Assembly (NCBI RefSeq): GCF_001651805.1
Contig: NZ_CP015839.1
Coordinates: forward strand, 2,480,001-2,544,000
Reading direction: 5' to 3'
DNA from: Marinobacterium aestuarii
Lineage (GTDB): Bacteria; Pseudomonadota; Gammaproteobacteria; Pseudomonadales; Balneatricaceae
Length of the DNA stretch: 64,000 nt
How positions within the stretch are numbered: the first letter of the stretch is position 1; every line of letters begins with the position of its first letter. The notes under the pieces are model-generated. The model ran no database searches, was not told the DNA's origin, and saw only the letters and a program-made list of their open reading frames with translations. Below are positions 36,104-44,784 of this stretch, piece by piece. The position numbers and the translations under genes were made by a program.

Positions 36104-37391
36104 GGGCACCTCGATTAACCGATGATTTTCGGTAAATTTAGTAACGACCCTACGGTGACGACAAAAGCAGGGTCAATTTCTCGACGAGGTGAAAGTTTAG
36201 TTACTCAGTTTGATGCCTACTCTTAGGTCGAATCAGGCCTACTGGGCGCGATTCGACCTACGGTGGCCATCAGAAGGCTTCGATTCCGGCTCTGCGTAAA
36301 TACACCAACCGCTTCAGGTTGTAGCAGGTCGCCATCAGCGTCATCTTAACGTTCGCCCGGGCCTGGCCGATGGTTCGAATCAGCATACCTCCCATCTGGT
36401 CGATTGCCCCGAACACATGTTCTACCCGGGCGCGGATCTTGGCGATGCGATGGTTGCGTCGTTTCTGGCAGTCGGACAGTGGGCGGTTACGCGCCCCTTT
36501 GCGTTGAATTTCAGGGCGATTGCCACGCTGCCTGAGATCCGCTTCCCGCGCCTGGCTGGCATAGCCACGATCGGCGTAGACATTCTGGCTGGTGTTATAG
36601 GGGTCAAGTACCTGCTCGAAGTGGCGGCTGTCATGCACCGAGGCGGTGCTGGTCTCAATAGCGCGGATCACCTTATAGCGCTTGTCGACATTGATCGACA
36701 GCTTGTAACCGAAGTGACTCTTGCCATGCTTCTTGGTCCAGGTGGCATCCACATCCTTCTGGCGGCGCTGGGCCGGCTTCCAGTCGGCGGGCGTAGCCTG
36801 TTGCTCAATGATGTCTTTTTCATGACTGCGAATACGCTGTTTGGGCGCAGGGACCAGGGTCGCATCGATAATTTGACCGCCGCGCGCAATATAGCCCCGG
36901 CGCATCAGTTGATCCGCTACACCGTCAAACAGGGCTCTGGCGCCGGCTTCACCGATCCGGTTCTCAAATGTCCAGATCGTGGTGCGGTCCGGAATATTAC
37001 TGATCTGCGTGAGTCCGCAAAAGCGCTGGTAACTCATGCGGTCCAGCAGTTGGTATTCCATCTGCTCGTCGGACAGGTTGTATAGCCGTTTGAGTACCAG
37101 AATTCGCACCATCGTCTCCGTCGGGAAGGGAGGCCTGCCACCCTGCGAGCTGACCGGACGCGGCGCAACTTGATCAACGGCCGCCGCCAGGGCAGAAAAG
37201 TCGATGTGCAGATTGATCTCCGCCAGCGGATCGCCCAGGCGGTCGATCTTCTCCCGGTGCTGATCGGCGGCAAACAAATCGGTCTTGAGGGCGCTGCGTG
37301 GCTTCTTCATCGGTATCAGTCCATGGCTGTATCAGACGCTGTGAATTTTACCCAAGGGTACCGCTGGTCGGCGAGGTTTTTCGAGGTGCCC
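36104..37391. mobile_element. Complete IS5-family insertion sequence inside the porin gene
   Basis: About 1288 bp. Terminal inverted repeats start GGGCACCTCGA at the left and end TCGAGGTGCCC at the right, with partial identity for about 17 bp. GCCA flanks both sides (36100-36103 and 37392-37395) as target duplication. Because the end bases are C/G symmetric, a 6-bp CGCCAG duplication with ends at 36105/37390 is equally compatible. One transposase gene inside. Confidence 0.9.
36270..37310 (-). CDS. IS5-family DDE transposase
   Basis: 346 residues, apparently intact. N-terminal DUF772-type region (G-R-P-P-F-P-T-E-T-M-V-R-I-L-V-L-K) and the DDE catalytic residues Asp in I-I-D-A-T-L-V-P, Asp in Y-A-D-R-G-Y and Glu in R-V-E-H-V-F-G. 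Located inside the porin-disrupting element. Confidence 0.95.
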   Translation of the reverse strand: MKKPRSALKTDLFAADQHREKIDRLGDPLAEINLHIDFSALAAAVDQVAPRPVSSQGGRPPFPTETMVRILVLKRLYNLSDEQMEYQLLDRMSYQRFCGLTQISNIPDRTTIWTFENRIGEAGARALFDGVADQLMRRGYIARGGQIIDATLVPAPKQRIRSHEKDIIEQQATPADWKPAQRRQKDVDATWTKKHGKSHFGYKLSINVDKRYKVIRAIETSTASVHDSRHFEQVLDPYNTSQNVYADRGYASQAREADLRQRGNRPEIQRKGARNRPLSDCQKRRNHRIAKIRARVEHVFGAIDQMGGMLIRTIGQARANVKMTLMATCYNLKRLVYLRRAGIEAF

Positions 37392-37577
37392 GCCAGTGTT
37401 ACTTTTGCGGTGTCCGGATCTACGGCGGATAACGTGGGCGACAATGACAGCGCAACCGGGGCCCGTATGCGACTTAATTATACTTTCTAAGTCGCCAGGC
37501 GCAGCTGGGCCTTGTGCAGTGCCCCGCCGTGCCAGTCGTTGGAAAACGAGAATTACCCTCAATGATTCCTTTGTCAG

Positions 37578-37608
37578 GCGGACGGGTTTTATACCCTCCG
37601 CTTTTTTT
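37578..37608 (+). terminator. Terminator after the porin gene
   Basis: Stem GCGGA(C)GGGT / ACCCTCCGC with one bulged C, 5-nt loop, followed by T7. Confidence 0.8.
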
Positions 37609-37674
37609 CGCTGGTGCCGGGGGCCGATATATAAACCCGAGGGCTTGCGTCGTGGAACGGGCAGATATTTAATC

Positions 37675-38757
37675 ATGCAAAACAATAACAAGAAGCTCAC
37701 CCTTAAAAAAATGGCGCAGCACCTGCAGGTGTCCACCGCCACCATATCCAATGCTTTCAACCGGCCGGATCAGCTGTCGGAAGCGCTGCGTCACAGAATT
37801 CTGCAGACCTGTCGGGAGCTTGGCTACGCCGGGCCTTATGGCGGCAGGCGCCATAAGGCCGGTCACAGCGGGATTGTCGGTGTGCTGATGGCGGACAACC
37901 TCAGCGGTGTACTGGCGGACCCCGGGGCGCAGGCATTTCTGGCCGGGCTGGCCCGGGTACTGGACAGCCAGCATTATAACCTGCTGTTGTTGCCGGGTTA
38001 CGGTGTGAATGGCGAATGCCGCCGCCTGCATGAGGCGATGGTTGACGGCTTTATTCTGTACGCAGATGTCCTGTACGGTGATGTTCTACTGAGTCCAGCG
38101 ATCGATGCTCTACGGCAGACGAAGAAGCGGATGGTGGCCGTGGATTGCGTGCTGGAGGGCTGTGCTTCGGTCTCTGTCGATAATTACGGAGGGGCGCGGA
38201 TCAGTGCACTGCATGCCCTGGAGCACTCGCCGGCCACGGTTGCGATTCTGGGGCTGCGGCTACTGGACACCACCCGTGTTTGCCGCGTGCAGCAACAGGA
38301 GCTGCAGCATGTCTTCAGAGGCATCGCGGGTGAGCGCCTTAAAGGCTACCTTGATGCGCTGACCGAGCGTGGTTACCCGCTGCCAGCGGAGCGTATCTGG
38401 AATATTCCGGACCGCAACGAGGCAGTGGCGCTGCAGGCGGCTCGCGAAGCGCTGAGCTGTCAGCCGCGTCCTGACCTGCTGCTGTGCATGAGCGACCAGA
38501 TTGCCGTGGCCGCCATCCAGGCAGCACAGGATCTGGGGTTGCGGGTGCCGCAGGATGTGCGGCTTGTGGGCTACGGTAGCAGCGGCGTCAATGGCGTCGG
38601 ACACTGTGAAGGTGACAAGGCGTATCCGTCGCTGACCACGGTGGAGCAACCGGGCGAACAGAAGGGACAGTGGGCCGCCCGCATGTTCCTCGGTGAAGCC
38701 AGCGAAGAATCCATCGAATTGCCGACTGCCTTGTGCATCGGCGAGAGCTGCCCCTGA
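37675..38757 (+). CDS. LacI-family transcriptional regulator
   Basis: 360 residues from the ATG at 37675. The HTH is L-T-L-K-K-M-A-Q-H-L-Q-V-S-T-A-T-I-S-N-A-F-N-R-P. The effector domain is periplasmic-binding-like and includes G-Y-G-S-S-G-V-N near the C-terminus. Distinct from the 26052-27056 repressor. Located between the disrupted porin and the fructokinase, so it may control one or both, but no operator could be identified for it. Confidence 0.85.
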   Translation: MQNNNKKLTLKKMAQHLQVSTATISNAFNRPDQLSEALRHRILQTCRELGYAGPYGGRRHKAGHSGIVGVLMADNLSGVLADPGAQAFLAGLARVLDSQHYNLLLLPGYGVNGECRRLHEAMVDGFILYADVLYGDVLLSPAIDALRQTKKRMVAVDCVLEGCASVSVDNYGGARISALHALEHSPATVAILGLRLLDTTRVCRVQQQELQHVFRGIAGERLKGYLDALTERGYPLPAERIWNIPDRNEAVALQAAREALSCQPRPDLLLCMSDQIAVAAIQAAQDLGLRVPQDVRLVGYGSSGVNGVGHCEGDKAYPSLTTVEQPGEQKGQWAARMFLGEASEESIELPTALCIGESCP

Positions 38758-39032
38758 AAATGAAAATGTGTTCGACGGATAAAAGCACTTGCCTGCCTTG
38801 ATAAATCCTGGCGGGGCATGATTCTTGTTATAAGTTCTGGTTAAGTTTGGTTTCAGTTATTAAGAAGAATTTAAGGTTGGTTTCTAATTTTTAAAAAACG
38901 TATTTAAATCCGTGGTTTAATTATTTTTTTCGGCCGGAATTTCTATGATTTGAATAATACTTGCGGCCAGCTATCCTGAAAGCAGTGCATTAACAGAGCA
39001 AGGCTCTGTTTTATGTGGTGGAGGGTAGTGCT

Positions 39033-39584
39033 ATGAATAATAACTTGGTCAGATTTTCCTTGTTCGTTATATTGCTTAGCCCCAGTCTTCAGGCGGGTGT
39101 CGGGCCTGAATCTTCCTGGGGAGAGTTGTATCAGGACCGTTTGCATGAGCCTCAGGTGCCGGTTATCCCGTTCTACGTCAGTGCCAGTACGGGTATTGGC
39201 GGCAAGCTGGTGCTGAAAAAAGCCCATGATCTCGCCTATTTCAAAGCCTCGGATGGTCGGGCGTGGCTCTATGGCGGTGTTATCAGTATCTGTACGCAGT
39301 ACAGTGTCACTGGCAGCCTCAGCGACAGTCGTCGCCAGTGCCTGGCCTCTGAGGAGGTGCCGCTGGTGCGGGATATGCGTAGCCAGTTACGTTACTGTAC
39401 CTACCGCTCTGATGATGACTGTCAGACCTATGCCAGTCGGGAGGTGCTCTATTCACTCGAATATTATGTGCCGGTCATGTATCGAGCCAGCGAAAGCGAC
39501 AGCTTTACGCGGGCCAGGGTCGCGTTCAGCAAGATACTGCAGATCCCTGAATGTGGCGATTGCGCCCGGCGCCTAGGCTTTTAG
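39033..39584 (+). CDS. Small secreted protein of unknown function
   Basis: 183 residues, not recognised. Signal peptide of about 20 residues (F-S-L-F-V-I-L-L-S-P-S-L-Q-A). Six cysteines in the mature part, including C-x2-C near the C-terminus (E-C-G-D-C), suggest disulfides. GGAGG lies eight bases before the ATG at 39033. It is preceded by an AT-rich 270-bp region. No membrane helix in the mature part. Possibly co-transcribed with the next small secreted protein. Confidence 0.7.
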   Translation: MNNNLVRFSLFVILLSPSLQAGVGPESSWGELYQDRLHEPQVPVIPFYVSASTGIGGKLVLKKAHDLAYFKASDGRAWLYGGVISICTQYSVTGSLSDSRRQCLASEEVPLVRDMRSQLRYCTYRSDDDCQTYASREVLYSLEYYVPVMYRASESDSFTRARVAFSKILQIPECGDCARRLGF

Positions 39585-39591
39585 GTGTCAG

Positions 39592-39608
39592 CTCGGGCCT
39601 TGCCCGAG
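39592..39608 (+). other. GC-rich hairpin after the secreted-protein gene
   Basis: Stem CTCGGGC / GCCCGAG, loop CTT, 8 bp after the stop codon and without a T-run. It may weakly terminate or stabilise the transcript. Confidence 0.45.
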
Positions 39609-39815
39609 GCAGGGACGGTGGGAATTGAATTTTGCAATCGATGATTGTGAGGGTGCCCTTCAGGGCTTGCGTGCACCCGAGCTGCCGCGTATTTGGCAGC
39701 AATTCCGCCAGAGTGCCAAGATCTGTGTAAAGGTAAAGTGCCGCCGTGACTGCGCAGTTTTCGGTATCAACGGCGTTTTAATATCAATGATGAGTGTACG
39801 CATTAGGGAGGAGCC

Positions 39816-40160
39816 ATGAGCAAGGTTGTCCCGGCTGTGCTGGTGTATCTGGCATGCCTGATTGCCCCCGTCCCGGCATCGGCGTTCTGCATTCAAAACG
39901 ACAGCGAGCAGCGCCTCTTTGTCGAAGTCGGGGATCACGGTATAGAGTACCGGAAATGGATTGAGCCGGGCTCAACGGCCTGTTGCGACTGGCGCCAGGA
40001 AAACTGTAACTGGACGCGTGCCGCCGATGGCCGGCTAAGTGTCAGGCTTTTTGGTCAGAGGCGTGACGCTGCCCCGGCATGCACTTACAGCGTTCGTGCG
40101 AACGGTCATTTGCGCCTGAGCCATTTTGCACCGCCCGGGCAGTGCAAGTGGGAGCCTTAG
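39816..40160 (+). CDS. Small secreted cysteine-rich protein of unknown function
   Basis: 114 residues, not recognised. Signal peptide of about 23 residues (V-L-V-Y-L-A-C-L-I-A-P-V-P-A-S-A). The mature part of about 91 residues has six cysteines (F-C-I, A-C-C-D-W, N-C-N-W, A-C-T-Y, Q-C-K-W), consistent with a compact disulfide-bonded domain. GGAGG precedes the ATG. It resembles small host-interaction or inhibitor-like secreted proteins only in general properties; no function is claimed. Confidence 0.7.
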   Translation: MSKVVPAVLVYLACLIAPVPASAFCIQNDSEQRLFVEVGDHGIEYRKWIEPGSTACCDWRQENCNWTRAADGRLSVRLFGQRRDAAPACTYSVRANGHLRLSHFAPPGQCKWEP

Positions 40161-40824
40161 GAGGCTGCTCGAGAATGCTAGGCGGGTCGCTGGGTTTCAG
40201 TCGGTGCGGGGCAATGGAGGCTTTCGGGTGTCAATGAGCCTGCGAATTGCTCTGGGCGGCGGTACGCCGCACCGGCAAGCGCGGTGATTGCGGTCCTGTC
40301 CTTTTCATCAGAACCCGTCCGCTGACGGCCCGGTATGATGGCACCCCAACAGCAACGATATCAGAGCGGCCCACTCCCCCTTTTGAAGCCGGTGAGCACT
40401 GAGGTCATGAGGGGAATTGGCCCGAAGGGGCGCAACAGGGACTGTTGCGCCTCCGATGAGGTACATGGATGTACCTTCAGCGGAGCTTCCGCCTACAAGC
40501 GCGATCCAGGGCACTATGCACAAGCTACATCCCTGTAGCCAGGCGTCTGTCTGACCTCGGAATTATGTGTGAGTTATACTGTAGCGCTAAGCGCTGGGCT
40601 GACTTGCGCTACCTTTCTGCTGTGTGGCTGCATGCTTCCGTACCTATTGGTAAATATACAAATATAAGTCTTTATGTGTGCTTGATATCTGGTTATTATT
40701 GCAAAATTAACGTATAAAATTTACCGAATGGGTTCGCCTGTATCAGGCCTACTCGGTCTTGCCGGCGTCCGATTCGCCCGCGGTACTATAAACTCCAATT
40801 CAACCTGTAGACGAGGGGACAGAC
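40161..40824. other. 660-bp intergenic region with hairpin array and MITE-end remnant
   Basis: No convincing gene. It starts with GGAGGCTGCTCGAGAATGC, close to the left end of the element at 56836-57024, but with no matching right end, so probably a remnant. At 40429-40539 lies a dense set of hairpins. After 40600 the sequence becomes AT-rich and likely includes the fructokinase promoter. Confidence 0.5.
40429..40539 (+). other. Array of four consecutive perfect hairpins (putative structured RNA or repeat)
   Basis: Hairpin 1: GGCGCAACAG / CTGTTGCGCC, loop GGA (40429-40451). Hairpin 2: AGGTACAT / ATGTACCT, loop GG (40459-40476). Hairpin 3: GCGGA / TCCGC, loop GCT (40480-40492). Hairpin 4: GCTACA / TGTAGC, loop TCCC (40524-40539). 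Four perfect stems within 111 bp are not expected by chance. Very short loops argue for cruciform-prone DNA or a repeat family as much as RNA. Confidence 0.55.
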
Positions 40825-41772
40825 ATGTCCGTTAAAGTCATCGCGTTCGGTGAAGCCCTGATTGATATGCTCGCCAAGCCGGCACAGTCCGGTCCGGCCA
40901 GCTTTGTGGCACACCCGGGCGGCGCGCCGGCCAATGTGGCCGTCGGTGTGGCCAAGCTGGGCGGTAATGCCAGTTTTCTGGGCCAGGTCGGTCAGGACAT
41001 GTTCGGCGACACCCTGGTGCAGACCATGCAGCAGTTTGGCGTTGATACCAGCCAGTTTCTGCAGACCGCCGAAGCCATGACCGCGCTGGCGTTTGTGAGC
41101 CTCGATGCTGATGGCGAGCGCAGCTTCGCATTTTACCGCGATGGCAGTGCCGACCTGCTGTACCGGGCCGAGCAGTGCCCTGAAACCTTTCTGCAGGGTG
41201 CGGTGTTCCACAGTTGCTCCAACACCCTGACCGAGGCTGCCATTCGCGCGCAGCACCTGGCGCTGATGGCCCGTGCCCGTGCCGGTGGTTCGATCGTCAG
41301 TTTTGACGTGAATTATCGCCACAACCTCTGGGCTGAGGGGGCTGATGCACGGGAGCCGATCTGGCAGGCGATGCTGGCATCGGATCTGGTGAAGATCAGC
41401 CGTGAGGAACTCGAAGCGCTTTACGGCAAGGATCCGTCACTGGTGGGAAAACTGCTGGAAGCAGGCGTTGAGCTGCTGCTGATTACCGATGGTGGCGAGC
41501 CGCTGGAGGCACACTGGTCTGGTGGTTCCCTGCGCCTGGTGCCGCCCGTGACCAAGGTTCTGGACAGCACCGCAGCCGGTGATTCATTTGTGTCGGGTCT
41601 GCTGTATCAGTTGTCGGTGCAGTCTGTCAGCCATGGTGCCTTTGGCGCCTGGGTGCGCGATGAGGCCAAGCTTACTGCAGCACTGGAGTTTGCCAGCCGC
41701 TGTGGCGCACTGACGGTGTCGCGCTATGGTGCCTTCGAGGCGTTGCCGATGGGGTCTGAACTGGGGCTTTGA
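40825..41772 (+). CDS. Fructokinase, PfkB/ribokinase family
   Basis: Phosphorylates fructose (to fructose 6-phosphate) in the cytoplasm. 315 residues. The N-terminal G-E-A-L-I-D and G-G-A-P-A-N-V-A substrate loop and the C-terminal PfkB signature D-S-T-A-A-G-D-S-F with catalytic Asp253 are intact. GAGGGG precedes the ATG. It supplies the step after GH32 and after FrcBCA import. It is separated from the GH32 operon by the IS elements, porin remnant and second LacI gene. Confidence 0.88.
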   Translation: MSVKVIAFGEALIDMLAKPAQSGPASFVAHPGGAPANVAVGVAKLGGNASFLGQVGQDMFGDTLVQTMQQFGVDTSQFLQTAEAMTALAFVSLDADGERSFAFYRDGSADLLYRAEQCPETFLQGAVFHSCSNTLTEAAIRAQHLALMARARAGGSIVSFDVNYRHNLWAEGADAREPIWQAMLASDLVKISREELEALYGKDPSLVGKLLEAGVELLLITDGGEPLEAHWSGGSLRLVPPVTKVLDSTAAGDSFVSGLLYQLSVQSVSHGAFGAWVRDEAKLTAALEFASRCGALTVSRYGAFEALPMGSELGL

Positions 41773-41850
41773 TCCTGGGCACAGACAACAGTCGCCCCGG
41801 TAGCGACTGAGGAATAGCCGCCTGTGATCAAACTGTAAAGCAGCGCGTAC

Positions 41851-41887
41851 AAAAAAAACGGCAGGAGACTCTCCTGCCGTTTTTTTA
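41851..41887. terminator. Bidirectional terminator
   Basis: Stem CGGCAGGAG / CTCCTGCCG (loop ACT) flanked by A8 and T7. It separates the convergent fructokinase and GGDEF/EAL genes. Confidence 0.93.
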
Positions 41888-41940
41888 TGCCTGGCGTTGC
41901 AGGTTCGATATTTTGGCGGCCTTGGGCTGTTAGTGTGGAT

Positions 41941-44763
41941 TCAGGCGCCGGCCATCTGGGTGTTCGGGCTGAGCCTGCGCTTGGACAGCAGGGCAGTGAT
42001 TGCATCGGTGGGCTGGGGTCGGCTGAACATGAAACCCTGGGCCTCGGCGCAGCCGGCGTCGAGCAGGTAATCGGCCTGGGATTGATTCTCGACCCCCTCG
42101 GCGCACACCTTCACGCCAAGGCTGCGACCCAGGGCAAAGGTGGCGCCGGGTACGCCCTGGCAATGGCGGTCGCCTGGCAAATCCCGGATAAAGGGCTGGT
42201 CCAGCTTGATGCGTGTCAGGGGCAGGCGGTGCAGGCTTGAGAGGGATGAGTGGCCGCTACCGAAGTCATCAATGGCAAGCTCGAAACCCAGCGCTGCCAG
42301 GCGTTCAAACAGTTCGATCGAATGCCTCACCTGCGTCAGGTCGCTTTCACTGACTTCAATTTCAAACCAGTGTGCCTGGCACTGATGTTTGTCCAGCATG
42401 CTCATGAGCCAGTCGACCTGGCTGGCGCTCACCTGACGCGCCGAGAGATTGAGGGCAATAACGCCAGGGTCAAAGCCCTGTTGCCGCCATTGCCGTGTCT
42501 GCTGCATGACCTTGTCGATGATGCTATTGCCGATGGCGATCACCAGTTCGCTGCCCTGGGCTGCGGGCAAAAATTGTGCGGCCTCGATAATGCCGCGGGT
42601 TGGGTGCTGCCAGCGTGCAAAGGCCTCCATGCCGATGGGCGTACGGTTACCCAGGTCAAAGCGCGTCTGGTAGTGCACGCAAAACTCATCCCTGGCGACA
42701 GCCTGGCGTAATTCGGCGGCCTGGGACAGCTGGGCAACGGCGCGGTGGGTGAGTTGCCGCGAATAGAGCCGGAAGACATTCTTGCCGTCTTCTTTGGCGC
42801 GGTACATGGCGGCGTCGGCATTTTTGATCAGAGTCTCGATGCTGCTACCGTCTTCAGGGTACAGGCCGATACCGATACTGGTGGTCAGCAGTAACGGGTG
42901 ATTGTCCAGCATGAAAGGCGGCTTGATGCATTCAATCAGCTTCTGCGCCAGCATGGCGGCATCGTCGCTGTGCTGCAGCGGTGACATGATGACGGTGAAC
43001 TCGTCGCCGCCAATGCGTGCCAGGGTATCGCTGGAGCGTACACAGGCGCTAAGGCGCCGGCTCATTTCCTGCAGTACGCGATCGCCTGCCTGATGGCCCA
43101 GGTTGTCGTTGATTTCCTTGAATCTGTCCAGGTCGATAAACAGCAATGCGAACGCCTGTTGTCCCCGTTCAGCCTGCAGCCGTACCTGTTCCAGGCGATC
43201 CAGAAACAGGGTGCGGTTGGGCAGCCCGGTGAGCTGGTCGTGGTGGGCAAGCTGCTGCAGTCGTGACTGTTCTTCGTGCAGTTGCTGCAGCAGTCGCGTG
43301 TTCTCGCTGATATCACGGTAGATTTCGATCACGCCATTGAGGGAGCCGTCCGGCAGGCTCAGGCGGGTAGCTTCCAGTTCGATATGGCAGACTTTGCCGC
43401 CGGCATCGGTAAAACTGCAGATTTCGGTTTCCCGGGCGCTGCCACGCAGCAATCGTTGTGCCGGACCCTCGTGTTGCGTCGCCGCGGTGTCAGGGTACTG
43501 CAGCCGGTTGCAGGGGTGGCTGGATTCGCTGTCCCTGGCGGCGCGGTTGAGAAGGCGAATGTTGAAGCTGATATCCCGCACCACCATGGCGTCGTGCACA
43601 CTGTCGACGACGTTCTGCAGAAAGGCACGGGCCTCGCGCAGGCGCTGTTCTTCCAGTACCCGTCCGGTGATGTCGTGGGAGACGGTGATGATACTGATGA
43701 TATCGCCGTTATGATCGATAAAGGGGACAGCGTAGGTTTGTAGCCAGATATCCCCGCCGGTGCTGCTGGAGCGCAGGCGATACTGCAGGTTTTTGCTGTG
43801 TCCGGCAAAGGTGGACTGGATCAGATTGCCGAAGGCGGTACGGTCGGCGTCGGCGACAAACTGCTCGCTGAATGACTGTTCCAGCGCGTTGTTCACCGGG
43901 GTGTGCAAAATCCTGGCGCCGGCATTGTTGATGCTCAGTATTCTGCCGTCCCTATCCAGGGTGATAACCCCGGCGGGCTCCGCCTCGATCAGGGTGCGCA
44001 GGTATTCCTGTTGATTCCTGAGGGTGGCGGTGTGGCTGTGAATTTCTTCATTCAGTTGATCCACGGAAAAGGTCGTGGTGCGCAGACGCTTGAGCATGTT
44101 GTCAAAGCCGCGTGCCAGCTCACCGATTTCGTCATTGTGCTGATCATTGATCGACACAAAGAGGTTGCCGTCGGCGACCTGTTGCAATTGGGTGCGAATG
44201 AGGTCAAGCCGGTATTTCAGGTTGCGGGCGATCTGAATGGCGATGAGCGTCAGGATGAGCGAGAGCGCAATCATCAGTCCCTGGGAAATAACGCGGCCGC
44301 GTTCGGTGGTGATCAGAATGCGTTGCTGGGCATGGGTTGCAAGCGGCACGGCGTCTTCGGTCATTTCCTGCAAGGTGGCATAGATACGATAGGTCAGCTG
44401 AATCTGACCTGGGCTGTCGTAGCGCTCTCGTCCGAGCAAGGGGGTCAGGCTTTGCAGAGTCTGGTTCTGCCGGCTGATGCTGTGGGTGAATCGGTCGGCA
44501 TTCTCCGGGTTTTGACCCAGTACTGCATTGAGCTGTGCCCGGGCCTGCTGCCAGTCGCTTAGCGTATGCACATCATGGTCGGACTGGTAGAGCCCAAAGC
44601 GCGTATTAAGTCGGGTGACGGCGCGTTGCACCGCATTGGCGTACTCAAGTTGCGTCATGGCCTCGTTGAGCCGCGAGGCGCTCCAATGACTGACAAACCA
44701 GCCGGATAGAGCAACTGTGGCCGAGAAGGTCGACAACAGCAGTAATCGGGTTCCGACTTTCAT
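41941..44763 (-). CDS. Membrane GGDEF/EAL protein (cyclic-di-GMP turnover)
   Basis: 940 residues. TM helices near 7-27 and 160-180 enclose a helical periplasmic sensor; then HAMP, two PAS domains (about 255-375 and 380-500), GGDEF (about 510-670) and EAL (about 690-930). The cyclase motif is intact (R-I-G-G-D-E-F). In the EAL domain the signature reads E-A-F-A-R-W, where E-A-L-L-R-W is usual. The metal and catalytic positions seem kept (N-L-S-A-R, E-V-S-E, D-D-F-G-S-G, I-K-L-D, A-E-G-V-E). The ATG at 44763 is used; 44769 would be a TTG. It starts 21 bp after the solute-binding protein gene, so the pair is one operon and the binding protein may feed ligand information to this sensor. Confidence 0.87.
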   Translation of the reverse strand: MKVGTRLLLLSTFSATVALSGWFVSHWSASRLNEAMTQLEYANAVQRAVTRLNTRFGLYQSDHDVHTLSDWQQARAQLNAVLGQNPENADRFTHSISRQNQTLQSLTPLLGRERYDSPGQIQLTYRIYATLQEMTEDAVPLATHAQQRILITTERGRVISQGLMIALSLILTLIAIQIARNLKYRLDLIRTQLQQVADGNLFVSINDQHNDEIGELARGFDNMLKRLRTTTFSVDQLNEEIHSHTATLRNQQEYLRTLIEAEPAGVITLDRDGRILSINNAGARILHTPVNNALEQSFSEQFVADADRTAFGNLIQSTFAGHSKNLQYRLRSSSTGGDIWLQTYAVPFIDHNGDIISIITVSHDITGRVLEEQRLREARAFLQNVVDSVHDAMVVRDISFNIRLLNRAARDSESSHPCNRLQYPDTAATQHEGPAQRLLRGSARETEICSFTDAGGKVCHIELEATRLSLPDGSLNGVIEIYRDISENTRLLQQLHEEQSRLQQLAHHDQLTGLPNRTLFLDRLEQVRLQAERGQQAFALLFIDLDRFKEINDNLGHQAGDRVLQEMSRRLSACVRSSDTLARIGGDEFTVIMSPLQHSDDAAMLAQKLIECIKPPFMLDNHPLLLTTSIGIGLYPEDGSSIETLIKNADAAMYRAKEDGKNVFRLYSRQLTHRAVAQLSQAAELRQAVARDEFCVHYQTRFDLGNRTPIGMEAFARWQHPTRGIIEAAQFLPAAQGSELVIAIGNSIIDKVMQQTRQWRQQGFDPGVIALNLSARQVSASQVDWLMSMLDKHQCQAHWFEIEVSESDLTQVRHSIELFERLAALGFELAIDDFGSGHSSLSSLHRLPLTRIKLDQPFIRDLPGDRHCQGVPGATFALGRSLGVKVCAEGVENQSQADYLLDAGCAEAQGFMFSRPQPTDAITALLSKRRLSPNTQMAGA

Positions 44764-44784
44764 GTCCAATCCCCAGGGTGAAAC

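Larger units (their letters stand above)
35204..37490 (+). pseudogene. Carbohydrate-specific outer-membrane porin, broken by a frameshift and by an IS5-family insertion
   Basis: Signal peptide M-K-F-L-S-S-P-L to A-Q-A-V (residues about 1-29), then porin strands (M-W-V-Q-F-G-D-Q-A-W-D-L-Q-F-G-R) resembling RafY-like sugar porins. At 35540-35542 the frame shifts: the next segment (E-G-I-D-L-F-P-K-G-K-D-T) continues in a different frame, so one base (or 1 + 3n) is missing. That frame runs to N-N-A at 36103, where the IS enters, and resumes as S-V-T-F-A-V-S-G-S from 37396. It ends in the typical porin terminus R-L-N-Y-T-F at 37490. Removing IS plus one target copy restores the reading frame exactly. 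It was probably the outer-membrane channel for the adjacent sucrose/fructoside importer. Confidence 0.85.

Noticed and set aside
39625-39819. 64-codon frame with TTG start between the two small secreted proteins
   Set aside because: No convincing ribosome-binding site or family feature; it overlaps the start of the better-supported gene at 39816.
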